Made by a program: the position numbers and the translations under genes
Assembly: GCF_010448835.1 (NCBI RefSeq)
Contig: NZ_CP048409.1
Location: forward strand, 2,860,001-2,924,000
Source of the DNA: Draconibacterium halophilum
GTDB taxonomy: Bacteria > Bacteroidota > Bacteroidia > Bacteroidales > Prolixibacteraceae
Length of the DNA: 64,000 nt
Direction of reading: 5' to 3'
Shown: piece after piece, positions 9,909 through 18,387 of the stretch
Layout: each line of letters begins with the position of its first letter
Position numbering within the stretch: the first letter of the stretch is position 1
The notes under the pieces: model-generated
The model's input: the letters and a program-made list of their open reading frames with translations, nothing else
What the model was told of the DNA's origin: nothing
Databases searched by the model: none

Positions 9909-10982
9909 ATGAAAGCACAAATTAACGGAATCCAGCAACTAGGAGTTGGTGTTGAAAATCTTCAGGAGGCATGGAAATGGTATCGCGAACATTTCTCTAT
10001 GGATATTAGAATGTTTGAAGATGAAGCGACGGCGGAATTGATGCTGGCGCATACAGCAGGAAAAACACGCGACAGAAGAGCTGTATTGGCGCTTAATATG
10101 CAAGGTGGCGGAGGTTTTGAAATATGGCAACACACCGGAAAAAAGCCTGAGCCAATCAATTTTGAAATTCAACTGGGTGATTTAGGCATTAATATTGGCA
10201 AAATAAAAACCGAGAATGTTCAGGCCGTTTACGATAAATTCAAAGCATCGAAACTCAATCTGCTCACTCCTATTTCAAAAGATCCGGCTGGCAACGATCA
10301 CTTTTTCATGAAGGATATTTATGGAAACATGTGGGAAATAAAAGACCAGGAAGGTGTTTTCCGTAAAAAAGAAAAATCGTTAAGTGGCGGAGTGCTCGGA
10401 ACGGTAATAGGGGTAAAAGACATTGACTCCAGTTTGAAGGTTTACCAGAATATTCTGCAATACGATGAAATTGTATACGATAAAACAGAAGTTTTTGAAG
10501 ATTTAAAAGGCATCCCTGGTGGAGACAAAAAATTCCGCAGAGTTTTGTTGCGTCATTCGGATGTTAAACAAGGCGCTTTTAGCCCGTTTTTTGGACAGTC
10601 GGTTATCGAGCTGGTTCAGGCGTTTGATTACAAACCAAAAGACATTTACGAAGGAAGAATTTGGGGAGATCCGGGTTTTATTCACCTTTGTTTCGATATA
10701 AACGGCATGGATCAGTTTCGCGAAAAAGCAAAAGCCATTGGTTATCCTTTTACTGTTGACAGTGCAAAAGCTACCGAATCATTCGACATGGGCGAAGCCG
10801 CCGGAAACTTTGCTTATATCCAGGCACCCGAAGGTACATTGATCGAATTTGTAGAAACACATAAAATACCAATTATCAAAAAAATAGGCTGGTATATCGA
10901 TTTCCGCAAACGTGGCTACCACCCGCTTCCGAATTGGATCATGAATATGTTCCGTTTTATGCGGGTAAAAGACAAGAAATAA
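9909..10982 (+). CDS. VOC (glyoxalase/bleomycin-resistance fold) protein, two domains
   Basis: 357 aa containing two vicinal-oxygen-chelate modules, at about residues 6-150 and 160-330. The starts IQQLGVGVENLQEAWKWY and LGTVIGVKDIDSSLKVYQ are typical first beta-alpha units. The ends DIYGNMWEI and APEGTLIEFVE contain the usual metal-site Glu/Asp. Double-domain VOC proteins include dioxygenases and isomerases; this one cannot be assigned a substrate. It lies 20 bp after the SDR gene, so the two may act in one pathway. A bidirectional terminator follows. Confidence 0.85.
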   Translation: MKAQINGIQQLGVGVENLQEAWKWYREHFSMDIRMFEDEATAELMLAHTAGKTRDRRAVLALNMQGGGGFEIWQHTGKKPEPINFEIQLGDLGINIGKIKTENVQAVYDKFKASKLNLLTPISKDPAGNDHFFMKDIYGNMWEIKDQEGVFRKKEKSLSGGVLGTVIGVKDIDSSLKVYQNILQYDEIVYDKTEVFEDLKGIPGGDKKFRRVLLRHSDVKQGAFSPFFGQSVIELVQAFDYKPKDIYEGRIWGDPGFIHLCFDINGMDQFREKAKAIGYPFTVDSAKATESFDMGEAAGNFAYIQAPEGTLIEFVETHKIPIIKKIGWYIDFRKRGYHPLPNWIMNMFRFMRVKDKK

Positions 10983-10998
10983 AAGAATAACCTTATAC

Positions 10999-11034
10999 AA
11001 AAAGAGGAGACACATAGTGTATCTCCTCTTTTTT
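10999..11034. terminator. Bidirectional terminator between VOC gene (+) and mutarotase (-)
   Basis: Stem AAAGAGGAGA / TCTCCTCTTT flanked by an A-run on the left and a T-run on the right, so it can serve the convergent genes on both strands. Confidence 0.8.
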
Positions 11035-11049
11035 CGTTTGCTTTATTTC

Positions 11050-12174
11050 TTATTTTACTGAGAATTTGTAAATAGTAGTAGACTTTAAAGTCTCACCTGG
11101 TTTTAACAATGTAGTTGGGAAATTGGGTTGATTTGGACTATCAGGATAATGCTGGGTCTCCAAACAAAAACCGGTTCTTTTTGTATATTCTTTTCCAGCT
11201 TTTCCTATTTCAGTACCTTTTAAATGGTTGCCAGTATATAACTGCACACCGGGTTCAGTTGTACTCACTTCCATGTATCGGCCACTTTCAGGCTCATAAG
11301 CACTTGCTGCAAAAGCAAGTTCACCTTCAGCTTTATTAATAATATAATTAAAATCGTAACCAATTCCATACTGTAACATAGGATGGTCACTATCAATTCT
11401 TTCACCAATTTTATGCGGAATAGTAAAGTCCAGAGCTGTTCCTCTGATGTCCGTAATTTCACCTGTAGGAATCATTGCCGAACTCCCCACCGGAGTTGAT
11501 TTATCAGCATTAATTACAAGAACATGGTCAAGAATATCGCCGTTTCCTTCACCTCGCAAATTAAAATAACTGTGATTCGTTAAATTAAAATGACATGCTT
11601 TATCTGTTGTCACTTTATAGTCAATTTTCAACTCGTTTTCGTCAGTTAAAGTATAGGTAACCTGCACTTCTTTATTTCCCGGAAAGCCAAATTCTCCATC
11701 AGCGCTTTCCAGGCTAAAAACAACTGAGTTTTCATTTTCCTTGTAATCCCAAACTTTTCGGTACCAACTATCCGGCCCTGAATGTAAACAAGCTTCTCCA
11801 TTGTTTACCGGAAAATGATACGTTTCGCCATCGATTGTAAAACTGGCATTGGCAATTCTATTTGCAAAAGGCCCAACCACAGCCCCATGACTTGCGCCAT
11901 ATTTCTGGTACTCTTCAATCGATTTAAATCCTAAAAGCACATCAGCGAACATCCCGGTTCGGTCCGGCGCATAAATCGAAACAATTTTTGCTCCGTAATT
12001 GGTCATTGCAACCGTCATTCCATTTTTATTTTTTAAAATAAAAAGTTGGGTTGTTTTCCCGTCGATCATACTCTCAAAATCGGATTTTGAAAAAGGCATT
12101 TCTATTTCTTTTTCCTGTTTACTTGAACAAGATATAAATAATAGAATCAGTATAAAAAGGCTTAGGTTTTTCAT
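11050..12174 (-). CDS. Galactose mutarotase (aldose 1-epimerase), lipoprotein
   Basis: 374 aa from the ATG at 12174, chosen because it begins a clean lipoprotein signal (MKNLSLFILILLFISCSS, lipobox Cys at about residue 16); an in-frame extension to 12231 lacks such logic. The rest is a GalM-type beta-sandwich: NYGAKIVSIYAPDR, GPFANRIANASF, LHSGPDSWYRKVW and the catalytic His and Glu motifs LTNHSYFNL (His general acid) and TGFCLETQHYPDSPN (Glu general base). It interconverts alpha and beta anomers of hexoses; export as a lipoprotein is common in Bacteroidota that degrade glycans. It is alone, with a terminator at its 3' side. Confidence 0.92.
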   Translation of the reverse strand: MKNLSLFILILLFISCSSKQEKEIEMPFSKSDFESMIDGKTTQLFILKNKNGMTVAMTNYGAKIVSIYAPDRTGMFADVLLGFKSIEEYQKYGASHGAVVGPFANRIANASFTIDGETYHFPVNNGEACLHSGPDSWYRKVWDYKENENSVVFSLESADGEFGFPGNKEVQVTYTLTDENELKIDYKVTTDKACHFNLTNHSYFNLRGEGNGDILDHVLVINADKSTPVGSSAMIPTGEITDIRGTALDFTIPHKIGERIDSDHPMLQYGIGYDFNYIINKAEGELAFAASAYEPESGRYMEVSTTEPGVQLYTGNHLKGTEIGKAGKEYTKRTGFCLETQHYPDSPNQPNFPTTLLKPGETLKSTTIYKFSVK

Positions 12175-12372
12175 TCTTTTATAGATTATTGAATTAGACT
12201 TATAAAAATAATAAATATACTTATCAATCATAGATATAATAGAAGCTAAATTACACGAGTTAGCCCCGGAAATAGGTTTTAAAAATATCTATGATTCATT
12301 CATCAGAAAACTCGCAAAAATCATTGTGAATCTCAAATTTGTAGCTTTCATTTGCACAAGACAATTTAGACA

Positions 12373-13578
12373 ATGGAATCGATAAAAGAAATCTACAAAA
12401 TAGGACATGGCCCTTCCAGCAGTCATACGATGGGGCCCAAAAAAGCTGCCGAGAAGTTTTTGGCGGAAAACAAAAATGCAGATCGTTTTGAGGTAACCTT
12501 GTTTGGCAGTCTGGCAGCTACAGGAAAAGGCCACCTCACCGATTATGCCATCGAACAAAGTTTCGGCAATCGTCCATTGCAAATTAACTGGGAACCAAAA
12601 ACCTTTCTTCCCGGACATCCAAATGCCATGCGTTTCAAGGCTTTTAGCAGTGAAAGTGAGCTGTTGAAAGACTGGACATGTTACAGCGTTGGCGGTGGTG
12701 CTATTATTGATGATTTCACCAAATCGGAAACCGTTGAGGTGTACGAGCATACCACCATGGCCGAAATATTAGACTGGTGTAACCGTAACGGAAAAAGTTT
12801 CTGGGAATATGTTGCCGAATTCGAAGAACCGGACATCTGGGACTATTTGGAGGAAGTTTTGCATGTAATGTTCGACAGTATTAAACGCGGTTTGAAAACC
12901 GATGGAGTATTGCCGGGTGGTTTAAAACTTCCACGAAAAGCGCAGAGTTTCAATACTAAAGGGCATAACTTTGCAACACCTTTTAAGCGACGTTCGCAAC
13001 TGTTTTCCTATGCATTGGCAGTTATGGAAGAAAATGCTGCCGGTGGAAAAATAGTAGCTGCACCAACTTGTGGTGCCAGTGGTGTTCTGCCTGCCATTTT
13101 AAAGTATTTTAAAAAAATTCACAAAAGCGACAAAACAACCATTCTTAGGGCACTGGCAACCGCCGGCGTTATTGGGAACCTTGTAAAAACAAACGCATCA
13201 ATATCGGGAGCTGAAGTAGGTTGCCAGGGAGAGGTTGGAACCGCATGTGCAATGGCGTCAGGCGCCGCTACGCAAATGATGGGCGGTACCATTTATCAAA
13301 TTGAATATTCCGCAGAAATGGGCCTCGAACATCACCTGGGACTTACCTGCGATCCGGTAGCTGGATTGGTGCAAATTCCGTGTATCGAGCGTAATGCATT
13401 TGCTGCTGAACGTGCGGTATCTCATAACAATTACGCTTTACTAACCGACGGACGTCACCGGATTAGTTTTGATGAAGTGGTGGAAACCATGTATAAAACA
13501 GGAATAGATTTGCAAAGTAAGTACCGCGAAACATCGGAAGGCGGACTAGCCATTTTTGATGCCTTGCCGAACTGCTAG
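12373..13578 (+). CDS. sdaA: L-serine ammonia-lyase, single-chain iron-sulfur type
   Basis: 401 aa. An N-terminal beta domain (IYKIGHGPSSSHTMGPKKAAE) is joined to the catalytic alpha domain. The conserved Cys residues that hold the [4Fe-4S] cluster are visible (APTCGASGVLPA, EVGCQGEVGTACAMASG and LTCDPVAGLVQIPCIERNA). The enzyme converts L-serine to pyruvate and ammonia. The start is set by the conserved SSSHT motif near the N-terminus. It is a monocistronic gene divergent from the mutarotase, and a palindromic repeat lies just after its stop. Confidence 0.95.
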   Translation: MESIKEIYKIGHGPSSSHTMGPKKAAEKFLAENKNADRFEVTLFGSLAATGKGHLTDYAIEQSFGNRPLQINWEPKTFLPGHPNAMRFKAFSSESELLKDWTCYSVGGGAIIDDFTKSETVEVYEHTTMAEILDWCNRNGKSFWEYVAEFEEPDIWDYLEEVLHVMFDSIKRGLKTDGVLPGGLKLPRKAQSFNTKGHNFATPFKRRSQLFSYALAVMEENAAGGKIVAAPTCGASGVLPAILKYFKKIHKSDKTTILRALATAGVIGNLVKTNASISGAEVGCQGEVGTACAMASGAATQMMGGTIYQIEYSAEMGLEHHLGLTCDPVAGLVQIPCIERNAFAAERAVSHNNYALLTDGRHRISFDEVVETMYKTGIDLQSKYRETSEGGLAIFDALPNC

Positions 13579-13605
13579 TAATAACTCTAACTCTTCCGTT
13601 AAAGT

Positions 13606-13671
13606 CGTCATTCCGAATTTATTTCGGAATCTTTAGATAAACAAAGATGCTGAAACAAGTTCAGCTTGACG
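13606..13671. repeat. Palindromic intergenic repeat (two-hairpin type)
   Basis: Outer arms CGTCA / TGACG enclose two hairpins: ATTCCGAA-TTCGGAAT and GCTGAA-TTCAGC. This layout and sequence resemble the dispersed 'GTCATTCCGA...' repeats common between genes in Bacteroidota genomes. It lies between sdaA and the GH127-like lipoprotein gene. Confidence 0.6.
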
Positions 13672-13695
13672 TATTATCAAAGACTTGATTCGATA

Positions 13696-14424
13696 TTAAG
13701 GCAAACGCACCGGATATTTTTCTATTGGTAACTCAATTTCTACCAAATCGCCTTGTTTCCATTTTTTAGCAATAAAACAATAAGTGCCGGGTTGTGTAAA
13801 ATACTTTACTCCTTTTACGGTAACGCTTGTTCCCTCTGCCCATTCCGGAATTCGTATATTCAACTCAATGTAACGTCGTTCTGTCATTTCGAAGTGTAAT
13901 CGCACACTTCCCGATTCGGGGTATGACGTTTCCTGCCGGAAAGTAACTTCTCCACCAAGTGTATGATTATAGCTTATTTCAATTGGCTCAAACAGGTTCA
14001 CATAAATATGATCAACATATTTTGTTAGAATGAAATGTTTTATGTATTCCGTCAAAGTCCCTTTTTCAGAAAGGTCTTCTAATACTTGAGCGTATTTTTC
14101 TTTACCGGTTAATTCCAGCAACAATCCGTTTATTTCAACCCAGGCTGGTAATGCCTGAATATTTTTAAAACCCTCACTTTTTTTATTTAAAAATTGATCG
14201 TATTCGTTTTCAAATGCCTGTAAATCAAATGCTGGATTTTGCGACTCAAACTGGGTTACAAAAGTAAAAAGGGTTTCAAAGGGCCCATAATTATTACTAT
14301 ACTGTTGTGTTACAGTTGTATTGCCGGTTAATATACGTTCCGATTTTTTTGATGGGAAGTGATTTTTGTAATTGCATGAAACAAGTGCAAAAAAAAGAAA
14401 AACATAAATTAGTTTAGGATTCAT
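13696..14424 (-). CDS. Lipoprotein resembling the C-terminal beta-sandwich of GH127
   Basis: 242 aa with a lipoprotein signal (MNPKLIYVFLFFALVSCNY). Residues about 100-240 look like the distal part of GH127 beta-L-arabinofuranosidases (DUF1680). They include a short helical piece (ALPAWVEINGLLLELTGKEKYAQVLE), then YVNLFEPIEISY, VTFRQETSYPESGSVRLHFE, LNIRIPEWAEGTSVTVKG and WKQGDLVEIELPI. The catalytic alpha/alpha barrel that should precede it is absent, so hydrolase activity is not expected. It may be a carbohydrate-binding remnant or a decayed gene that gained a signal peptide. No neighbour on its strand. Confidence 0.6.
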   Translation of the reverse strand: MNPKLIYVFLFFALVSCNYKNHFPSKKSERILTGNTTVTQQYSNNYGPFETLFTFVTQFESQNPAFDLQAFENEYDQFLNKKSEGFKNIQALPAWVEINGLLLELTGKEKYAQVLEDLSEKGTLTEYIKHFILTKYVDHIYVNLFEPIEISYNHTLGGEVTFRQETSYPESGSVRLHFEMTERRYIELNIRIPEWAEGTSVTVKGVKYFTQPGTYCFIAKKWKQGDLVEIELPIEKYPVRLP

Positions 14425-14506
14425 TTGTAGCTACTTTTCAGCTTATTAACATTGATCGGTTCGAAGTGTTCAATAGAATGACGAATAAAAATTTATTGAA
14501 ATTTGA

Positions 14507-14539
14507 TTTGCTTTATAAGAATTAATTTCCATAACTTTG
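14507..14539 (+). promoter_or_regulatory. Promoter of the MATE gene leader
   Basis: TTTG (14507-14510), 21 bp, then a perfect TAnnTTTG (TAACTTTG, 14532-14539). Transcription should begin near 14545, giving a leader of about 125 nt before the MATE ATG. Confidence 0.65.
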
Positions 14540-14565
14540 TCGCATTCAAATAAATGAAAACTAAA

Positions 14566-14653
14566 AATGAATAACTCAATTAATATCGCCGTCACCAATT
14601 GCCGACCGTTCTAAGGTTGGCCCATAGAGATTATTCAATTAGTTAATTCATTT
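14566..14653 (+). promoter_or_regulatory. Structured leader RNA upstream of MATE exporter
   Basis: Two long arms (about 14566-14584 and 14634-14653) are nearly complementary. An inner hairpin GCCGACC (14601-14607) / GGTTGGC (14615-14621) closes a 7-nt loop. A 15-codon ORF ends in that loop. It does not match any riboswitch class I recognise; it could be a peptide-sensing attenuator or a new cis-regulatory RNA. Confidence 0.45.
14567..14614 (+). CDS. Possible 15-aa leader peptide
   Basis: ATG at 14567 and TAA at 14612 encode MNNSINIAVTNCRPF. It sits about 22 nt after the predicted transcription start, entirely inside the leader structure, with its stop in the loop of the inner hairpin. It is too short for coding statistics; the position is the only support. 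Confidence 0.25.
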   Translation: MNNSINIAVTNCRPF

Positions 14654-14670
14654 ATTTCCATATTTTTACC

Positions 14671-16110
14671 ATGTTACTCAAAAGAGCAAATGTTTTGTCT
14701 TTACAACAACTAAAAGACATCGATTTTAAAGAATTATGGGTCGATGTAAAAGAAGCAATTGGAGGTACCGAGCGAGATTTCACTAAAAGCAGCCTCGGCA
14801 AAGCTATTTTTATTCTGGCTATTCCTATGGTGCTGGAAATGATCATGGAATCCGTATTCGCCGTAGTTGATATCTTTTTTGTTTCGAAATTAGGCGCCGA
14901 TGCTGTGGCAACGGTTGGACTCACCGAATCTGTAATGACCATTGTTTACGCCATTGGCATAGGACTTAGCGTAGCAACTACTGCACTTGTTTCAAGAAGA
15001 ATTGGAGAGAAAAATAAAAAACAAGCCGGTGTTGTAGCTTTTCAGTCCATGCTGGTAGGCTTTATATTTTCAGTTTGTATTGCCATTCCCGGCGTTTTAT
15101 TTGCCGCCGATTTTTTAAAACTAATGGGCGCAACTGATACGATGGCTGAGGAAGGTTACCTCTTCCCTGCCATCATGTTTGGCGGTAATGCCGTAATCAT
15201 GCTGCTGTTTATTATTAACGCTGTTTTTCGTAGTTCCGGAGATGCAGCCATTTCCATGCGGGTGATGTGGCTGGCCAATATTATCAATATTATTCTCGAC
15301 CCATTACTTATTTTTGGATACGGTCCTTTCCCTGAAATGGGACTGACAGGAGCAGCTGTTGCGACTACCATTGGTCGCGGATTGGCAGTATTGTACCAGT
15401 TTTATTTATTGTTTAGCGGACACCACCGAATAAGGCTTTACTGGCACAGTTTGAAAGTACGTTTTAATGTAATGTTGAAACTGGTGAAAATATCAGGTGG
15501 AGGAATATTGCAAAACCTTATTGCAACGTCGAGTTGGATTTTTCTCGTACGTATTATTGCTGTTTCCGGCCCGGAAGCACTTGCCGGCTATACCATTGCC
15601 ATTCGTATAATAATTTTCGCGCTGCTTCCTGCATGGGGACTTAGCAATGCAGCATCAACACTTGTTGGGCAAAACCTTGGTGCCAATCAGCCCGAGCGTG
15701 CTGAACGATCAGTATGGATAACCGGCTATGTAAATATGATTTTTATGGGCCTTATGGGAATAATACTGGCTGTTTTCCCTGAGTTCTGGATAAAACTATT
15801 TATTGGCGAAACTGCCGTAATTGACAATGGTACACTGGCGCTGCGTGTGATTAGTATTGGTTTCCTGTTTTATGCGCTGGGAATGGTTTTGATGCAAGGT
15901 TTTAATGGCAGCGGCGATACTATTACCCCTTCAAAAATCAATTTTGTAAGCTTCTGGTTGTTCGAGATACCACTGGCCTATTTCCTGGCAATTGTGCTAA
16001 ATATGGGCTTGTTTGGTGCCAGTTTGTCGATTGTAATAGCAGAATCTTTTTTGGCGATCACCGCATTGTATTTATTCCGAAAAGGAAAATGGAAACAACG
16101 AAAAGTGTAA
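14671..16110 (+). CDS. MATE family efflux transporter
   Basis: 479 aa with about 12 hydrophobic segments in two homologous halves. A cytoplasmic N-terminus of about 38 residues is followed by SSLGKAIFILAIPMVLEMIMES; the family pattern VDIFFVSKLGADAVATVGL is seen in the first half and VGQNLGANQPERAERSVW in the second. MATE proteins export cationic drugs or metabolites using Na+ or H+ gradients. The 5' leader is structured and may sense the substrate. rsgA follows after 24 bp on the same strand and may be co-transcribed. Confidence 0.92.
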   Translation: MLLKRANVLSLQQLKDIDFKELWVDVKEAIGGTERDFTKSSLGKAIFILAIPMVLEMIMESVFAVVDIFFVSKLGADAVATVGLTESVMTIVYAIGIGLSVATTALVSRRIGEKNKKQAGVVAFQSMLVGFIFSVCIAIPGVLFAADFLKLMGATDTMAEEGYLFPAIMFGGNAVIMLLFIINAVFRSSGDAAISMRVMWLANIINIILDPLLIFGYGPFPEMGLTGAAVATTIGRGLAVLYQFYLLFSGHHRIRLYWHSLKVRFNVMLKLVKISGGGILQNLIATSSWIFLVRIIAVSGPEALAGYTIAIRIIIFALLPAWGLSNAASTLVGQNLGANQPERAERSVWITGYVNMIFMGLMGIILAVFPEFWIKLFIGETAVIDNGTLALRVISIGFLFYALGMVLMQGFNGSGDTITPSKINFVSFWLFEIPLAYFLAIVLNMGLFGASLSIVIAESFLAITALYLFRKGKWKQRKV

Positions 16111-16134
16111 ATTTATCAATTAAGCCTTTTGATC

Positions 16135-17199
16135 ATGAAAAAACAACTACTTCCTGTTTCGATTGAAAACTACATTAAGGAGAATGGAATTTCACTTAAC
16201 GAGCTTGCGCGGGTTATAACAGTGCACAAGGAACGTTATATTATTCAGGGCGGTACTTCAGTATTTAAAGCCGAAATAACGGGTAATATCCGGTTTGCAG
16301 CGCAATCAGGTGCTGATTTCCCGACAGTTGGCGACTGGGTTCGCTTTACACCTATGGACGACGAGAATGCGATCATTCTTGAAATCTTTCCCCGATTCTC
16401 AAAACTCGAACGCCAGGCTGTTGGTAAGCATGGCGATATACAGCTTATTGCAGCCAATGTTGACGTGGCATTTATTGTACAAGCTGTTGGTCACGATTAC
16501 AACCCGAATCGTTTAGAAAGATATCTGGCAGTTTGTTATGCCGGCAATATTCAACCGGTATTGGTCCTTTCAAAGACTGATTTAATTGAGGAAAGCGAAT
16601 GTAAAGAACTACTCGACGATGTTAAAAAACGGATTAAGAATATTAAAACAATTGCTTTAAGCAACGAAACAAAACAAGGTTTTGATCTTTTGAAAAAGGA
16701 ACTCGAAGCATTTAAAACCTATTGTTTTCTTGGCTCATCAGGCGTTGGTAAATCAACAATTATAAATCATCTGCTTGATAAGGAAGTTCTCGAAACACGT
16801 TCCATTAGCGAAAGTACCAGCAAAGGCAGGCATACAACCAGTCATCGTGAGTTGTTTGTTTTGGAGAATGATAGTATTGTAATTGACACACCGGGGATGC
16901 GCGAATTGGGAGTTACAGACTCATCCGATGCTTTAGAAATGACCTTTGATGCTATTTCTGAACTAACTTCAGAATGTAAATTTAGTGATTGCAACCACAG
17001 CAATAAAACGGGATGTGCAGTATTAGCAGCCATTGAAAGTGGCGAATTAAGTGAAGAAGTCTACCAAAATTACATGAAACTAAAACGCGAACAGGAGTAT
17101 TTTAGCAGCACAGTGTACGAAAAACGGCAGCGTGATAAAGAGTTTGGAAAAATGATAAAATTGGTGCTAAGCGAAAAAAAGCGTTCAAAACCAAGATAG
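16135..17199 (+). CDS. rsgA: Ribosome small-subunit-dependent GTPase RsgA
   Basis: 354 aa from the ATG at 16135; an upstream TTG adds only two codons. The circularly permuted GTPase motif order is visible: G4 (VLSKTDL) precedes G1 (GSSGVGKST, residues 200-208) and G3 (DTPGMRE). An N-terminal OB-fold covers residues 1-90. A C-terminal zinc finger has the C-x4-C-x-H-x5-C arrangement (CKFSDCNHSNKTGC). RsgA checks late 30S subunit maturation. At about 354 aa it is longer than the commonest Bacteroidota RsgA (about 310 aa), so it may be the second paralogue found in some members. Confidence 0.93.
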   Translation: MKKQLLPVSIENYIKENGISLNELARVITVHKERYIIQGGTSVFKAEITGNIRFAAQSGADFPTVGDWVRFTPMDDENAIILEIFPRFSKLERQAVGKHGDIQLIAANVDVAFIVQAVGHDYNPNRLERYLAVCYAGNIQPVLVLSKTDLIEESECKELLDDVKKRIKNIKTIALSNETKQGFDLLKKELEAFKTYCFLGSSGVGKSTIINHLLDKEVLETRSISESTSKGRHTTSHRELFVLENDSIVIDTPGMRELGVTDSSDALEMTFDAISELTSECKFSDCNHSNKTGCAVLAAIESGELSEEVYQNYMKLKREQEYFSSTVYEKRQRDKEFGKMIKLVLSEKKRSKPR

Positions 17200-17258
17200 C
17201 AATTGAACAATAAAGCCTACTTATTCATTCTTTTTAACGAACCAATACTTACGTATTT

Positions 17259-17735
17259 ATGAAGAAATTTGCAATTGAAATTAAATGGGCCATTTTATTT
17301 GCCGTCATTCAGTTAGTGTGGATGTTTGGAGAAAGAATAGCCGGGCTTCACGATGAGAATATCTCAAAGCACGCCATTGTAACCAACTTCTTCGCCATTG
17401 TAGCAGTTGTTGTTTATGTAGTTGCTCTACTCGACAAACGAAAGAATTCTTTTAATGGAAAAATGACCTGGATTCAGGGGTTTATAAGCGGGTTAATCAT
17501 TACTTTGGGTGTTACAATACTTACTCCTCTTACTCAATATCTAACTATTGAAGTTATCACACCGCATTATTTCGAGAATATGATTGACTATGCTGTTGCA
17601 AATGGTTTGAAATCTCAGGAAGAAGCTGAAGCTTACTTTAATCTAAGAAGTTATATGATACAAAGTATAATCTTCGCCCCTGTAATGGGAATAGTAACTT
17701 CGGCAATCATTGCAATTTTTACCCGGAAAAAATAA
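17259..17735 (+). CDS. DUF4199 family membrane protein
   Basis: 158 aa with four hydrophobic segments (about residues 8-24, 44-61, 73-92 and 132-153). The conserved features are the early WAILFAVIQLVWM helix, the LLDKRKNSFNGKMTWIQGF loop and the C-terminal FAPVMGIVTSAIIAIF helix. DUF4199 is a Bacteroidota-centred family of unknown function. It is followed after 6 bp by the broken YdeI-like gene, so the two were probably co-transcribed. Confidence 0.85.
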   Translation: MKKFAIEIKWAILFAVIQLVWMFGERIAGLHDENISKHAIVTNFFAIVAVVVYVVALLDKRKNSFNGKMTWIQGFISGLIITLGVTILTPLTQYLTIEVITPHYFENMIDYAVANGLKSQEEAEAYFNLRSYMIQSIIFAPVMGIVTSAIIAIFTRKK

Positions 17736-17741
17736 GGTTTT

Positions 17742-18337
17742 ATGCAGCGCTCAAAAACCGTACAAGAATATATTCTGAATTCCCAATCGAGGCAGGATAT
17801 TTTAATGGTTCTCCGCGATTTGCTAAAATCCACTGAACTTTCAGAAACCATAAAATGGGGAGCTCCGTGTTACACTGTTAATGGAAAAAATGTTATCGGC
17901 CTTGGTGTTTTTAAAGAACACGTGGCTATTTGGTTCTTTCAGGGGCATTGTTAAAAGACGAAGCAAAAGTACTTTTTAATGCACAAAACGATAAAACCAA
18001 AGCATTGCGGCAGTGGCGTTTTGTAACTGTCGACGATATTGATGCGGAAAAAATTATAGCCTATGCAAACGAAGCAATCGCCAATGAAAAGCAAAATAGA
18101 AGAGTTAAAGTCAACCGAAATAAAAAGCTAATCATTCCGCCCGAATTGGAAGAAGTCCTTAATCAGGATAATCATTTAAAGCTTTCATTTCAGGAATTCT
18201 CGCCGGGTAAACAACGCGAATTTGCTGATTATATCGCACATGCAAAACAGGCGAAAACCAAACAGTCGAGGTTGAAAAAGATCATTCCAATGATAAATCA
18301 AAACATTGGGTTAAACGATAAGTACCGGAATTGTTAA
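17742..18337 (+). pseudogene. YdeI/DUF1801 family protein, frameshifted
   Basis: Two overlapping frames encode one protein. Residues 1-67 run from the ATG at 17742 and end ...HVAIWFFQG before a premature HC-stop at 17952-17954. The rest continues in the -1 frame as GALLKDEAKVLFNAQ...LRQWRF to 18337. Restoring one G in the run at 17942-17945 joins them into about 198 aa. The N-terminal half is the DUF1801 fold (TIKWGAPCYTVNGKNVIGL), and the C-terminal part carries the YdeI-type FSPGKQREFADYIAHAKQAKTKQSR helix. The family has no settled function. A sequencing error, true decay and slippage all remain possible. Confidence 0.8.
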
Positions 18338-18387
18338 TGGTTATCGAGAATTGTTTTTAATTTCATCATATAAAAATGTAATGTACT

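Noticed and set aside
12289..12750. 153-codon minus-strand frame over the start of sdaA
   Set aside because: It overlaps a clear SdaA N-terminus and is a shadow frame.
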